Shown: positions 22,637 through 32,759 of the stretch, one piece after another | Numbering within the stretch: the first letter of the stretch is position 1 | Layout of the letters: every line of letters starts with the position of its first letter | Assembly (NCBI GenBank): GCA_028023455.1 | Contig: JAQFVV010000030.1 | Coordinates: forward strand, 7,088,501-7,152,500 | Reading direction: 5' to 3' | DNA: 64,000 bases | Origin: Epiperipatus broadwayi | Lineage: Eukaryota; Onychophora; Udeonychophora; Euonychophora; Peripatidae | Notes under the pieces: generated by a model | What the model saw: the letters and a program-made list of their open reading frames with translations, nothing else | What the model was told of the DNA's origin: nothing | Database searches by the model: none | Made by a program: the position numbers and the translations under genes

Positions 22637-23083
22637 AACTCTAACAAACACTATACAAATACGTGAATACAAATATAAATGAACATATAATTTTACATTT
22701 TATATACATATATTCTATCTTATAATCATTATTTATATACTCACATCTATCTTTATATACGTCTACATAATTATTACCTTTTTATATATTATACATTTTA
22801 CTCTTTTTTTCTATATTTATAAATTAATACTTTCTATAATCATATATATATATATTCTTTTTAGTTTATTTTACTGTTATTAATCTTACTAATATTTAAG
22901 TCCAACATTATATATTCATACTTTTATATTTTACATTATTATTATTATTTATATTATCATTCAATATGTATAATTTTCTTTAACCTATATTGTTTTTTAA
23001 CATATTTTTTATATCTACCTTACTAAATTCAAACTTTTAAATAAAGCATTGTAAAAAGTAATAACATAGATGATATTAATATT

Positions 23084-24405
23084 ATAAGTATTGAAAATAT
23101 AGATTTGTTTACAAAGATATTACATATATTTTATTATTTTTATTTATAATTGATTGAATGTGTAGTATTATAATTTTTGCCGAGTTACTCAATAGTGGTC
23201 TGTTAAAGTTTTTGCAATTAAGACCAGCTTTTATGATATCATGTGTATATATATATATTCTATTTGGATTGTTTCATGTAGCTTATTGTATTTTGCATGT
23301 CTTTTTTTAGTATTTTTATCATTTTTTGTTAGTTTGGTTTTATATTGGAATTGAGGGAAATAAATATTTGAGATGGAAAGCTTTTCTGTGGAATGAATAA
23401 AGATTTTGTGAAATTTATTTCTTTAAGCAGATAGAAAATTGCTGAAAATACAATTGAAGTCATCAGTTCCAGTTACTACATTTTAAAAATTTGCTAATTT
23501 TCTTTTTTTCTGAGCCATTGTAATATCTGGAAAAATGAAAATACACATAAAAAAAGATCGTTTGTGTGTATTTTCATTTTATCTGATATTATATTTTAAA
23601 AAAGACTTTTTATTATTATTATGAATAATGGAGGGTATATCTTTAGCTTTTGTATTAGAATATATATATTACATTAAATAATTAAAGATATTTCTACTAG
23701 ATTGATGATTGATTTGTAATAAGCAGTAATTTTTTGGGTTGTCCTACTATTAAATTTGTATGTACGAAATACAACTTCTTTGTGATTGGGGGATGAAATC
23801 CCAAAATTTGATTTTGATTCGGATAACATCTGAATATAGCCACTATAACTCCATATAAAAAGAACAAATACTATTACAGCTCTACGTTGTCTCTGTGACC
23901 TTTAATATATCGTTCATCATAAAGTGGTGAATATCTTTGTTTTTGCTGGCAGTCTTATTAAATAATATTTTTCCCATCATTGACATCAATTTTCATTATG
24001 TATTCAAATTATGACAATTTCTGTTGAGTATTTCGCTTTCAGTGAGTATTGACTAAATTTTTCTTGATAATTGATTTGTGACTAGAAAATTTATAGCTGA
24101 CCCCACCACTACATTTTCAAAAGTCCCTTTCACAATTATACATTAACCCTTGGAAGACTAGTTTTTATATAATGCTCACTGTTATATTTATTGAAATATT
24201 TCTATATGACCATTTTTTTATTAAAACATCTATTATTGCAAATCATTCATCATTTTTATATTTTGTGATTTATTTGAAATTCTTTTTTTTTTATATAACT
24301 TAAATAATTTTTATCGTTGATGTTTAGAAACAGTTTACTTTTATTTTTAGATATATTTCTTTACTTTCTGCAATTAATATAGTATTATTTACATCACATG
24401 ATCGA
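23084..24405. other. Spacer with one short hairpin
   Basis: Only AAAATGAAAATACACA with TGTGTATTTTCATTTT (23533-23581, spacer about 15 bp) stands out. Otherwise AT-rich with no coding signal. Confidence 0.45.
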
Positions 24406-24407
24406 AG

Positions 24408-24547
24408 GCCACATACCAGAAACTAGTCTGGGGATATTGGACGAGTAGGCACTAGATAGGGATTTTATGCACAAGCCTTCTGGCATCCATTTATTACTCT
24501 GGTTGGTACTGAGTGGCACTACTGTATGGAGAGTTTTGCCTGTTTTA
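24408..24547 (+). repeat. Dispersed repeat R1, copy 2
   Basis: Same order of blocks as at 12097-12240 with about one substitution per ten bases: AACTAGTCTGGGGATATTGG, GAGTAGGCACTAGATAGG, CACAAGCCTTCTGGCATCC and GGAGAGTTTTGCCTGTTTTA. Single orientation here. Confidence 0.78.
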
Positions 24548-24956
24548 ATATTATTTACATGTTATAAATTGTCGATTTGTTCAACTTCCATTTTAAAGGC
24601 AGCCTTTAGTTCCCCCAATTCTGCTTATTGAAGAACATGTTTATTACATAGCTTAAATAAATATAGTAAGAAAGTAAAATTATGACACTTCAATTGGAAC
24701 CATTCTGCTTAGTAAGTTTATTTTTTAATCGTAGTTTCTTTATAATTATAGATATTCTTAATGAGAAGAATTACATTGCCCTGTATAGCCACTATTCTGA
24801 GATTATTCCACAATTTGAATTGGCCAACATAATCAAATGCCTTCAAATAATTAATAAAGAATAACAATTTTTTCTGATGTTTCTTTGTTGTTTCCTTGAA
24901 CCGTCTGATATTTATATGACTTTCGTTAACAATGGTCAAATGTAAATTTGTCCATA

Positions 24957-25640
24957 ATGTTACAAACAATGAGGATTGACAATTCCTCGACAAGCTTTGT
25001 GATAAATGCTTAGCCAGAGAAAGCATTTAAAATTTCTCTGTCAGGAATCCTCCCCCCCAACCCCTGACCATGGTTTCGTGCTTTGGCACTCCTCAGAGAG
25101 GTGCCAGGGTAGGTTCAGACACTAGATCTAAAAATACCAACCCAAAGCCAGCATTTATCTAAAAGTTATCTATTGAGTTGAAAATCTGAAATTTTCAGAC
25201 ACCTACATGTCTTCAAACCCAGCTATCCAACTCAAATAGCTATATGGGGCTGATAGATCTTCAGCCATACCATATATTAGTAGTCTTAGCAATATAACAT
25301 CGCATAAGACTTAAGGCAGAGACTATAAATAGTCAAAATAAGAGTCAGATCACATGACCCTATTCTCTTAAGCTTGTAAGTTATAAACAATGAGAATTGC
25401 CAATTCCTCAACAAGCTTTGTGATAAATGTTTAGCCAGAGAAAGCATTTAAAATATCTACCCTGGCACCTCTCTGAGGAGTGCCAAAGCACAAAACCATG
25501 GTCAGGGGTTTGGGGTGGGTTCCTGACAGAGATATTTTAAATGCTTTGTCTGGCTAAGCATTTATCACAAAGCTTGTTGAGGAATTGGTAATCCTCATCG
25601 TTTATAACTTGCAAGCTTAAGAGAATAGGGTCATGTGATC
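24957..25640. repeat. Compound foldback element
   Basis: Outer arms: GACAAGCTTTGTGATAAATG and TTAGCCAGAGAAAGCATTTA (about 24990-25030) mirror TAAATGCTTTGTCTGGCTAA and CATTTATCACAAAGCTTGTT (25537-25580). The first arm is repeated in direct orientation at 25380-25455, so three arm copies are present. The middle holds a second mirrored block, CCATGGTTTCGTGCTTTGGC / GTGCCAAAGCACAAAACCAT. CTATTCTCTTAAGCTTG (25361-25377) pairs with CAAGCTTAAGAGAATAG (about 25612-25628). No ORF. Consistent with a foldback element that suffered internal duplication. Confidence 0.72.
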
Positions 25641-28120
25641 TATGACTTATTTTGTCCATAATGTTGTTTTCAATAATTAATAATGGTTTATTTCAATTGT
25701 GTTGGAACCATTGTTATTTATATGACTTCTACTATCATGCCACTTCATATTTATATTTCCTATTATTTTCTATCCAGACTTTAAATATAAACTTATATCA
25801 CTTGCTCTTTAGTTTTTTCCCTTCAATCCAAATTTTGTTTATGTCTGAAGCTTTATTGTTGTTATTTTTTATATACCATTTTACTTCATTCTTAATCAGC
25901 AAAAATTTGTAGGTGAAATCTTTTTGTGGTTCTAATAATCATTATTAGATCCTGTCTTCACAGATTTCCTGCATATTTTTCCCCCAATACTTATTAATTT
26001 CATTAACCAAAAATCTCATAGTTTTTGCATTCTTGTTACATAACAAAAGTTCAAAAATTTATTGTAATCATTCTAATTTTTCTGAGGGCATTTTTTCTTT
26101 TTAGGAGCTTCTAATTGACAACATTCCTATGTGTCTTTCCTGAGGATCATTTTTGGTCTTTGTTTTTACCATTTTCTCAGAACTTTTTCTCACTGTGTTT
26201 TATAACCAATAAGTCTTTTTCCTACTTTATTTTGGCATAAGCATCATTTCAGATATAGCAGTTATCAAATTTTCAGTTTAACCATTATTTTTATTTTGAA
26301 TATCTATTCAGTAATCATCACAAACATATTTCATGAATCCTGATTCAGTTTTTTTGTTGCTGTCATATATCTGCTATCAAGGGGGTGATCAATCTCACAA
26401 TGTGCATTTGAGTGTTGGTCAGTAAATCGTTACCTAACTATTTTGGTAACTGAACTAAATCTTTTATTTTATTTTATAGAAAATAAGTATTTGATTATAA
26501 TATTGTTCTGCTTAGTCTGTTAGAAATATGTGTTAGCAATGAATGAAAATTTTTTAAAAAGAATTGTATTGAAATATTCTCAGCTTTATTACAGTTAACC
26601 AAACCATATTTTAAAACTAAACTGCGATAATCATATTTCCAACAATAGAATTGAAATGAGAGACAATTTTTATTTTGGTGTGTTGTATGAATTATCGTTT
26701 AATTCTGATAGAATTAATTCTGACACATGAATATTGGATTGAAATGGAATATCCATTACTAACCTTTATTATTTATTTTGTTTCGAATAGAACTGGATAT
26801 TGAGATAAAAATATTAAAGATAAAATGAGGATTCCTATTATTGGAACTCTGTGTTAAAAGACACAAAATTCACTGTTTCTGGAATATTCATTCCTAGAGT
26901 TGAAGACCCTGAAAGCTTCAAATTTATAATGTTCATTTATGCTATATTTGAATTTTCTTATACCTATAATTGTTCTTTTCCTCATTTAAATATTGACAAC
27001 ATGCAGTTTTTTGTGATTTGTACCAGGGATATTGCATGTACCATTCCTGTGTATTTTTAGCAAGCTCTGGACTATACATTTGGTTTGACTTTACTATAGT
27101 GATCTCACATCTACTGGAAAAATTTATTTGTTTTTTCCCTCAGAAGAAATGGTTTTCTTTTTATACTAGTGATCAATTCTCTGAGCAATATTTTGGGAAT
27201 ACTTTCCAAATATAATTTCCATAAGTTCTTAGAACAAATACAAATGTGTGTTATTGCTCTCTTCTTCATAGTAACAGATTCGTTAAAGATATTCTATGTA
27301 TGACCCTGAGATTCTTATTATTGTTATTAGTCTTTAACCCCAGGGTAGTAATGGTAGTTTTGTTTCCTCACAGTATTTCAGTGTGGAATTATTCCACAAA
27401 GGTGTATTTTTGGAAACTATGCAAGTAGTAATATTGTGGTGAGTGTAACTTACAGGGTTGTCAGAACTAATCCGTGCATCAATATGGAAATTAATTAGAT
27501 GGTGTGAGTCATTAACTATTCGGAGCTAAAGAAAATTGTGATGAAAAACTTACTGGTTTCTATAAAAACACAAACTGCGTTTTTCAGAGATATGTATTCC
27601 TGTTTATTCAATAGTTAAAATTAAGTATATTACATCCAATTAATATTTTTTTTTTAACATAAATTTTTTAAAATAACACTGATATTTTTTGCGTGTATAT
27701 ATATGTAATAACTGACTTGCATTGGAAAAACGTAATCAATCAGATCTTAGATATAAGTATATATATACTTATACATACATATTACACTTTATAGTTAATA
27801 GCTAGATATATAATAAAAACAATTTTTTTTAGTTATATTTAAAAAAAAATGGAAGATTAAAATTTAGCTTATGTAAAGATTCTGAATTTACATAACATTT
27901 ATAATATGAGCAACAACAAATTACATAAACTTTTTTATTAATTTCACAAAATAATTAAAAAACAAAATTCACATTAAAGAAATAATGTCAAGTAAAATTT
28001 AGTTATACAGTATATATGTACTAAATTAAACATAATAATAAATCAAATAATTTAATATATCCAGCACACAATTCTTCTTTTCAAAATAGTTCATATATAT
28101 CTAATATAGAAATAAAACCA
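25641..28120. other. Long AT-rich stretch, no gene assigned
   Basis: Several open frames of 60-86 codons occur at 25652-25912 and 26851-27428, but their composition is that of random AT-rich DNA and no family motif is visible. There are no long inverted repeats. A small hairpin lies at 27748-27770. Confidence 0.4.
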
Positions 28121-28179
28121 ACTAACTCCTTCTTTTTAAAACTTGATTTATTATGACTATAATCATGAAAAAGAAATCC

Positions 28180-28213
28180 GACGTTTCGACTATTTTTTAT
28201 AGTCTTTTTCAAG
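28180..28213 (-). ncRNA. Hammerhead-like stem, left arm
   Basis: Minus strand: CTTGAAAAAGACTAT (degenerate CUGANGA), 6-bp stem GACTAT/ATAGTC, GAAAC, GTC. The 5' core box is degraded, so activity is unlikely. Confidence 0.45.
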
Positions 28214-28725
28214 GCACACTAAAATAAAATATATATACACAATAAATATCACATATTCCAAAAAAATTAAATTAATTAAAAATTACAAAATATATCCATA
28301 ACCAAAATTTTCCTTTTTTTACCTTATCTCACTCCTTTTTCTTATTACAATCACAACTTAAACACAACTAATTCCTTTTTAAAATTCTATATATATCAAA
28401 TAAAAACTTTTAATTAAAAACCTATTATTATCTTTTTCTATTAACATCCTATACATAAATTAAATAAAACCAGAATTAAATAGGATGTTAATAGAAAAAG
28501 ATAAAAGAAAATAATAGGTTTTTAATTAAAAGTTTTTATGTGATATATATATAGAATTTTAAAAAGGAATTAGTTGTGATTGTAATAGGAAAGGGGAGTG
28601 AGATAAGGTAAAAAAAGAGAAAATTTTGGTTATGGATATATTTTATATTTTGTAATTTTTAATTAATTATTTTTTTTTTGGAATATGTGATATTTATTGT
28701 GTATATATATTTTATTTTAGTGTGC

Positions 28726-28759
28726 CTTGAAAAAGACTATAAAAAATAGTCGAAACGTC
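28726..28759 (+). ncRNA. Hammerhead-like stem, right arm
   Basis: Mirror of the left copy with the same stem GACTAT/ATAGTC, intact GAAAC and GTC, and the same degraded 5' box CTTGAAA. AATAA-type signal follows about 30 bp downstream (CATAATAAAC). Confidence 0.45.
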
Positions 28760-28854
28760 GGATTTCTTTTTCATGATTATAGTCATAATAAACAAGTTTT
28801 AAAAAGAAGGAGTTAGTTTGTTTTATTTCTATATTAAATAATAATAAATGTAGC

Positions 28855-28900
28855 TTACTCCACTGCGCATATGCAATGGAGTAAGCTACAGTTATAATTT
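28855..28900. repeat. Short perfect hairpin
   Basis: TGTAGCTTACTCCA and TGGAGTAAGCTACA (about 28849-28882), spacer about 12 bp including CGCATATGC. Followed by AAAACATCGCGCTATA, which resembles AAAACATCGCACTATA at 49786-49802. Confidence 0.6.
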
Positions 28901-29269
28901 ATAAAAACATCGCGCTATACAAATTAAATATTTACATAGGAATTAAACATTGTAAATGATCATTTATGGTGGAAACAGCAAATTACATAAACTTTTCTAC
29001 TAATTTCTGTTAAAAAAAAGAACATTAAATAATAATAAAAATCTAAGAATAAAATTTAGATATAATCAGGAAATTCACATTTGCAACAATTATAAATAGT
29101 AAACATTTATTTTATAAAATAATTTTATTACTACATTCTTCATCACATAAGACTTTTTGGTTTTAGTTCCAGAAATTATTCTATATCTTCTAGACTAATA
29201 TGTTATTGTTTTTTCATTATTAAATTTAAATAATTTTTTAACTATAGAATTTCAATGTCTTTACTGTAC

Positions 29270-30140
29270 TGTGGTATTAGAGCTGCGACATGAAGAATTA
29301 TAATCGTTTAATCATTAAATTAATTAGGTTATTAAATCAAAAACATATTTTAAAATCTACATTTTAAAAAAAAAAAACAATTTAACAAAAAAAAATACGA
29401 AAAGCATTAATGTGAAGAATAGTTAAAATGCGTGTTTAAATCAAATTGAGTGTGTGTTTGCACGTGCGTATTCTGCATAATCTATTTTAATACATTGTAC
29501 AGGCTTACACCTGCATTTATATATGCAGGATTCGAACTCAGACTTTCACGACCTACAACTCTCAGTGCCATCTTATATTGCTGACTCACCTGATCACACA
29601 CATGCTGAAAAGAAATAATCACCTATAAACGTATTTTGTGCTAAACCAGTACTCATTAAAGTATGAAGATTGATTATCTTAATATAAAGCTGAGTACTAA
29701 TTGTATATATGTGTGGAGATGGCAATCTGAACCAACTGATGAGTGCTGGTTTAGCACGAAATACGTGTATTGGTGATTACTTAACCTTTCAACATGTGTG
29801 TGATCAGGTGAGTCTGCAATATAAGATGGCACTGAGAGTTGTAGGTCGTGTGAAAGTCTGAGTTCAAATCCCGCATATATTACGTATATTAATGCAGGTG
29901 TAAGCTTGTACAATGTATTAAAATAGATTATGCAGAATATGCACGTGCAAACACACTCAATTTGATTTAAACACGCATTTTAACTATTCTTCACATTAAT
30001 GCTTTTCGTATTTTTTTTTTTTTTGTTAAATTGTTTTTTTTTAAACGTAGATTTTAAAATATGTTTTTGATTTAATAATCTAATTAATTTAATGATTAAA
30101 CGATTATAATTCTTCATGTCGCAGCTCTAATACCACAGTA
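29270..30140. repeat. Large palindrome containing two R2 copies
   Basis: Arms about 410 bp, centre near 29700. Outer ends GTGGTATTAGAGCTGCGACA and TGTCGCAGCTCTAATACCAC are exact complements. Each arm holds an R2 unit (GAACTCAGACTTTCACGACC left, GTCGTGTGAAAGTCTGAGTT right). The two R2 box B ends point outward, so R2 too is head-to-head. The palindrome ends about 160 bp from the stop of the GPCR exon. Confidence 0.8.
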
Positions 30141-30306
30141 CTTAAAATATTTTTGTTTAAAATAATTAGAATTAATATTTTATAATAACTGAATAATGTA
30201 AAAGTACAGTGTTTATGCTTGCAATCAAATGTTGTGTTTCATTTCTTAAATAAACTTGTTAGTTACGGATTAGTCTTATCTGGTGAGAAATGTAATATTT
30301 AACTTA

Positions 30307-31442
30307 CTAATCATTACAGTCACTTAAATTTGTAGAGTTTAATGAAGCCTTGTCTTCACTGTTGCTAGCTGCGTTTTCAGTTTTTTGAGAATTTGAGCAA
30401 AAAAACTGTTCACAAAATATTTTTTTAAATTGCTTGTTTATAATACAAAAAGAAAGAAAATTAATGCAAGAATGTGATGCACTAAATATGTTAACAATCA
30501 TTATGGTTAGTATAATGTTTATCTTACTCATTTCAATCAAACCAAATAAAATATTACAAATAGCATCCGGAGATTCCAAGATAAAGAAAGAGATTGTTAT
30601 GGCTATAAGTAAATAACTTAACTTACTGTCATCACTTTCTTTTTTCTTTAGATCCAGAGATGAAATCAAATTTAAAGTCTTTTCACGGACTTTTTTTAGA
30701 TTTACAATGAGACGCCCATGAAGAAATGCAACTAAGCAAAAAGGTATTATAAAAAACACACTGGAAGAAATCCATCTATAAGCTAGAGTAATGGTTCCTT
30801 TTATTGCAAATGTAGTTGCTTCAATAGTATAAACTGAATGGTTTCCTTCTCGATGAAAATTGTAAGAATACTCGAAGAATCTGGGAAAATCAAAACATAG
30901 CACGAGAACAAAAATGACAATCATTGTCACTTTTGCTCTTTGGGTAATGAAGAAGCTTTTAACTTTTAATGGATAAGTTACTGCAGTATATCTAATCACA
31001 GCTATACTAACTATTAACCATGTAGAAAAATGCTTAAAAATATTTATCAAAGGATAAGAAATAAATACTGATAATGTAAGTGTTTGATTATTTACTTCTT
31101 TATAAAAAATTCCTACATAGCGAATAAAATTTGGAGTAAATAAAATGAGGATTATTGCATCAGAGGAAATCAATGAGAGAAGAAAACAGTGAATGCTGTT
31201 GGACATTTGCATACTATGATGAAGTAGAATTTTAATCGTCAATAGATTTCCAATTATTCCAAATAGCATGAAACTTGCTAATAGTAGGATAATTACAATT
31301 AAAATGACTTTAAGAGGATAGAATGTTTCATTATAGGAAATTTCTGTAGAAGCTTCTGAATTTTTTTTGGAGGTGGTAGAATTCAGAAGATTTGCTTCTT
31401 CGAGAGGAAAAAATAGTAGTTTGATAAAACGGCATTTAGGCA
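30307..31442 (-). CDS. Class A (rhodopsin-type) GPCR, peptide-receptor-like, main exon
   Basis: About 378 codons on the minus strand, stop TAA at 30307-30309. Seven hydrophobic segments can be placed at roughly residues 44-70 (with GNLL), 83-105, 123-150, 172-190, 225-250, 277-300 and 310-335. A basic helix 8 (KQFKKIF) and a Ser/Asn-rich tail follow. The N-terminal segment has Asn-glycosylation sequons (NST, NET). It resembles invertebrate FMRFamide-receptor-like and orphan receptors (SIHCFLLSLISSDA, VIRYTAVTYPLK). Oddities: the DRY motif reads IRY, NPxxY reads NFLSF, and neither the TM3-start nor the second-loop Cys of the usual disulfide is present. No suitable ATG begins the frame. It opens directly after TTTTTATTTTAG in phase 1, so the start codon must lie in an unseen upstream exon (above 31443). 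Confidence 0.8.
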
Positions 31443-31444
31443 CT

Positions 31445-32750
31445 AAAATAAAAAGAGTAACTTTTATAATGCAATTAAACTAATAATTACAATAATATAA
31501 ATTGAAATGATTTGGATTTTCTAAAACTTATAAATATGCAAATAAGTTTTATAGGATCTGCTTTTGTATGTGATCTTCAATTAGAATATTTATGATGATA
31601 ATTAATGTAAATCTAAATTTTTGAAATAGAAGTGGTCACATGATATACTCCACTGATTTTTATATTATTGATTACCATTATAAATATTAAAATTGAAGAT
31701 TGCTGTATTTGAATTAGTCAAAAGCATTATAAGCAATCTACAAAATGCTATTATTAACTCAAATTCATTACATATATGTAGTAGAAATTTATCTTCTCAA
31801 CATAATGACAATCTCTTATATGAATGAAGGAACAATTTGATTCTTTTAAGATTGCACTTAATCTCATGTTTGCATAATCTTTTAGCTTCTATATTAAACT
31901 TTTGGTTTCTGAAAGACTTCAACACCATGCATAATTAATTATAGCTCCTGGATTTTTATCTACCCATATATTATCCCAGTGAAATTACTGAGTATTGCAT
32001 CTCTTTAAATTGACTTTGAAATAATCTTTTAACATAATGGGATTATCTCTTCCACATACGTTTTTAAAGAAAGTCTGTTAATTATCTCACGTGTCCAACC
32101 CCATGAAGAGAATCCTTACAATAGTAAGTTTAATGCAACAGCTCAAGTTTTTGAGAATTAAGAAAATGATGGAGATAGGCTTAATAGACTGGGCAGTTCC
32201 TAGTTATGATCTTGCTCAGGGGAATAATTACTTATGAATCATTGTGTAATTGGAGATAGATCTTTCAGATGATGAAGACTATATCGTTAGGTAGTCTATT
32301 TAGGATCTTATTGCAAAAGTAGAAGAGATCTAAAAATGGCTGCCAAAACAGTCTGACTAGATTAGCGTACCTAGCAGATTATTCATCACAGTGATAGAAA
32401 TAATAATACCAGCATTAATGGTAAGGTATTTATACATGTGATTTTTAAAAAAAATACGGACACAGAATGTGCAAACTTTATTTAATACAAACTCCAAGAA
32501 TATAGTGGAAGATTGTACTGATAGCTAAGAAGCTGACAATTTAAGATCGATGTAGCTACTCTTAGTTAAACTTGTCTTTCAAAAGAAGGGCGTTTAATAA
32601 AACAGGTGGATAGATACAAGTTTTTTTTTTTTTGGGGGGGGGGAGAGGTTGATTAGTTAAAAGGAGAATGCATGATATAGGACTTGTAAAATCTAATTTA
32701 ATATATTCTATTGTTGAATTCTTCATTGTAACAACAAATGTCTAAAGGTG
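31445..32750. other. Spacer 5' of the GPCR exon
   Basis: Should hold the GPCR's first exon or intron, but none is recognisable. A G-run (about 10 G) interrupts a T-run at about 32621-32642. Confidence 0.35.
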
Positions 32751-32759
32751 TTTAAACTT

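Larger units (their letters stand above)
20821..23083 (-). mobile_element. Penelope-like element with hammerhead-like motif at each end
   Basis: Minus-strand retroelement block. A coding part with RT motifs B and C and a GIY-YIG domain (21790-22600) is bordered by two copies of a pLTR-like terminal sequence. Each carries TTCTGAAGAAGATTGC followed by its complementary stem and a (G/A)AAAC box (20916-20948 and 22604-22636). The outermost ends are inverted: GTTAATATCATCTATGTT (20826-20843) pairs with ACATAGATGATATTAA near 23063-23078, and GTACAATGC with GCATTGTA. This repeats the known PLE architecture of 5'-truncated coding DNA between terminal repeats, with hammerhead ribozymes reported in the pLTRs of the group. 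Confidence 0.75.
28125..28830. repeat. Head-to-head palindrome of two PLE terminal sequences
   Basis: Arms of about 345 bp, nearly identical, centred near 28465 (AACATCCTATACATAAATTA...TTAAATAGGATGTT). Outer sections carry CCGACGTTTCGACTATTTTT on the left and its complement AAAAATAGTCGAAACGTCGG on the right. No coding remains. The outward GAAACGTCGG box and stem mark it as the 3' terminal repeat of a PLE, doubled in mirror orientation. Confidence 0.82.

Noticed and set aside
26851-27428. Three overlapping plus-strand frames of 60-69 codons
   Set aside because: Hydrophobic, AT-driven composition, no motif, no splice logic; likely chance frames.
30434-30616. Plus-strand frame of 60 codons inside the GPCR exon
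   Set aside because: Antisense shadow of the receptor coding sequence.
31441-31443. GTG as start codon of the GPCR
   Set aside because: It straddles a good 3' splice site (TTTTTATTTTAG); an upstream coding exon is far likelier in an animal gene than a GTG start.
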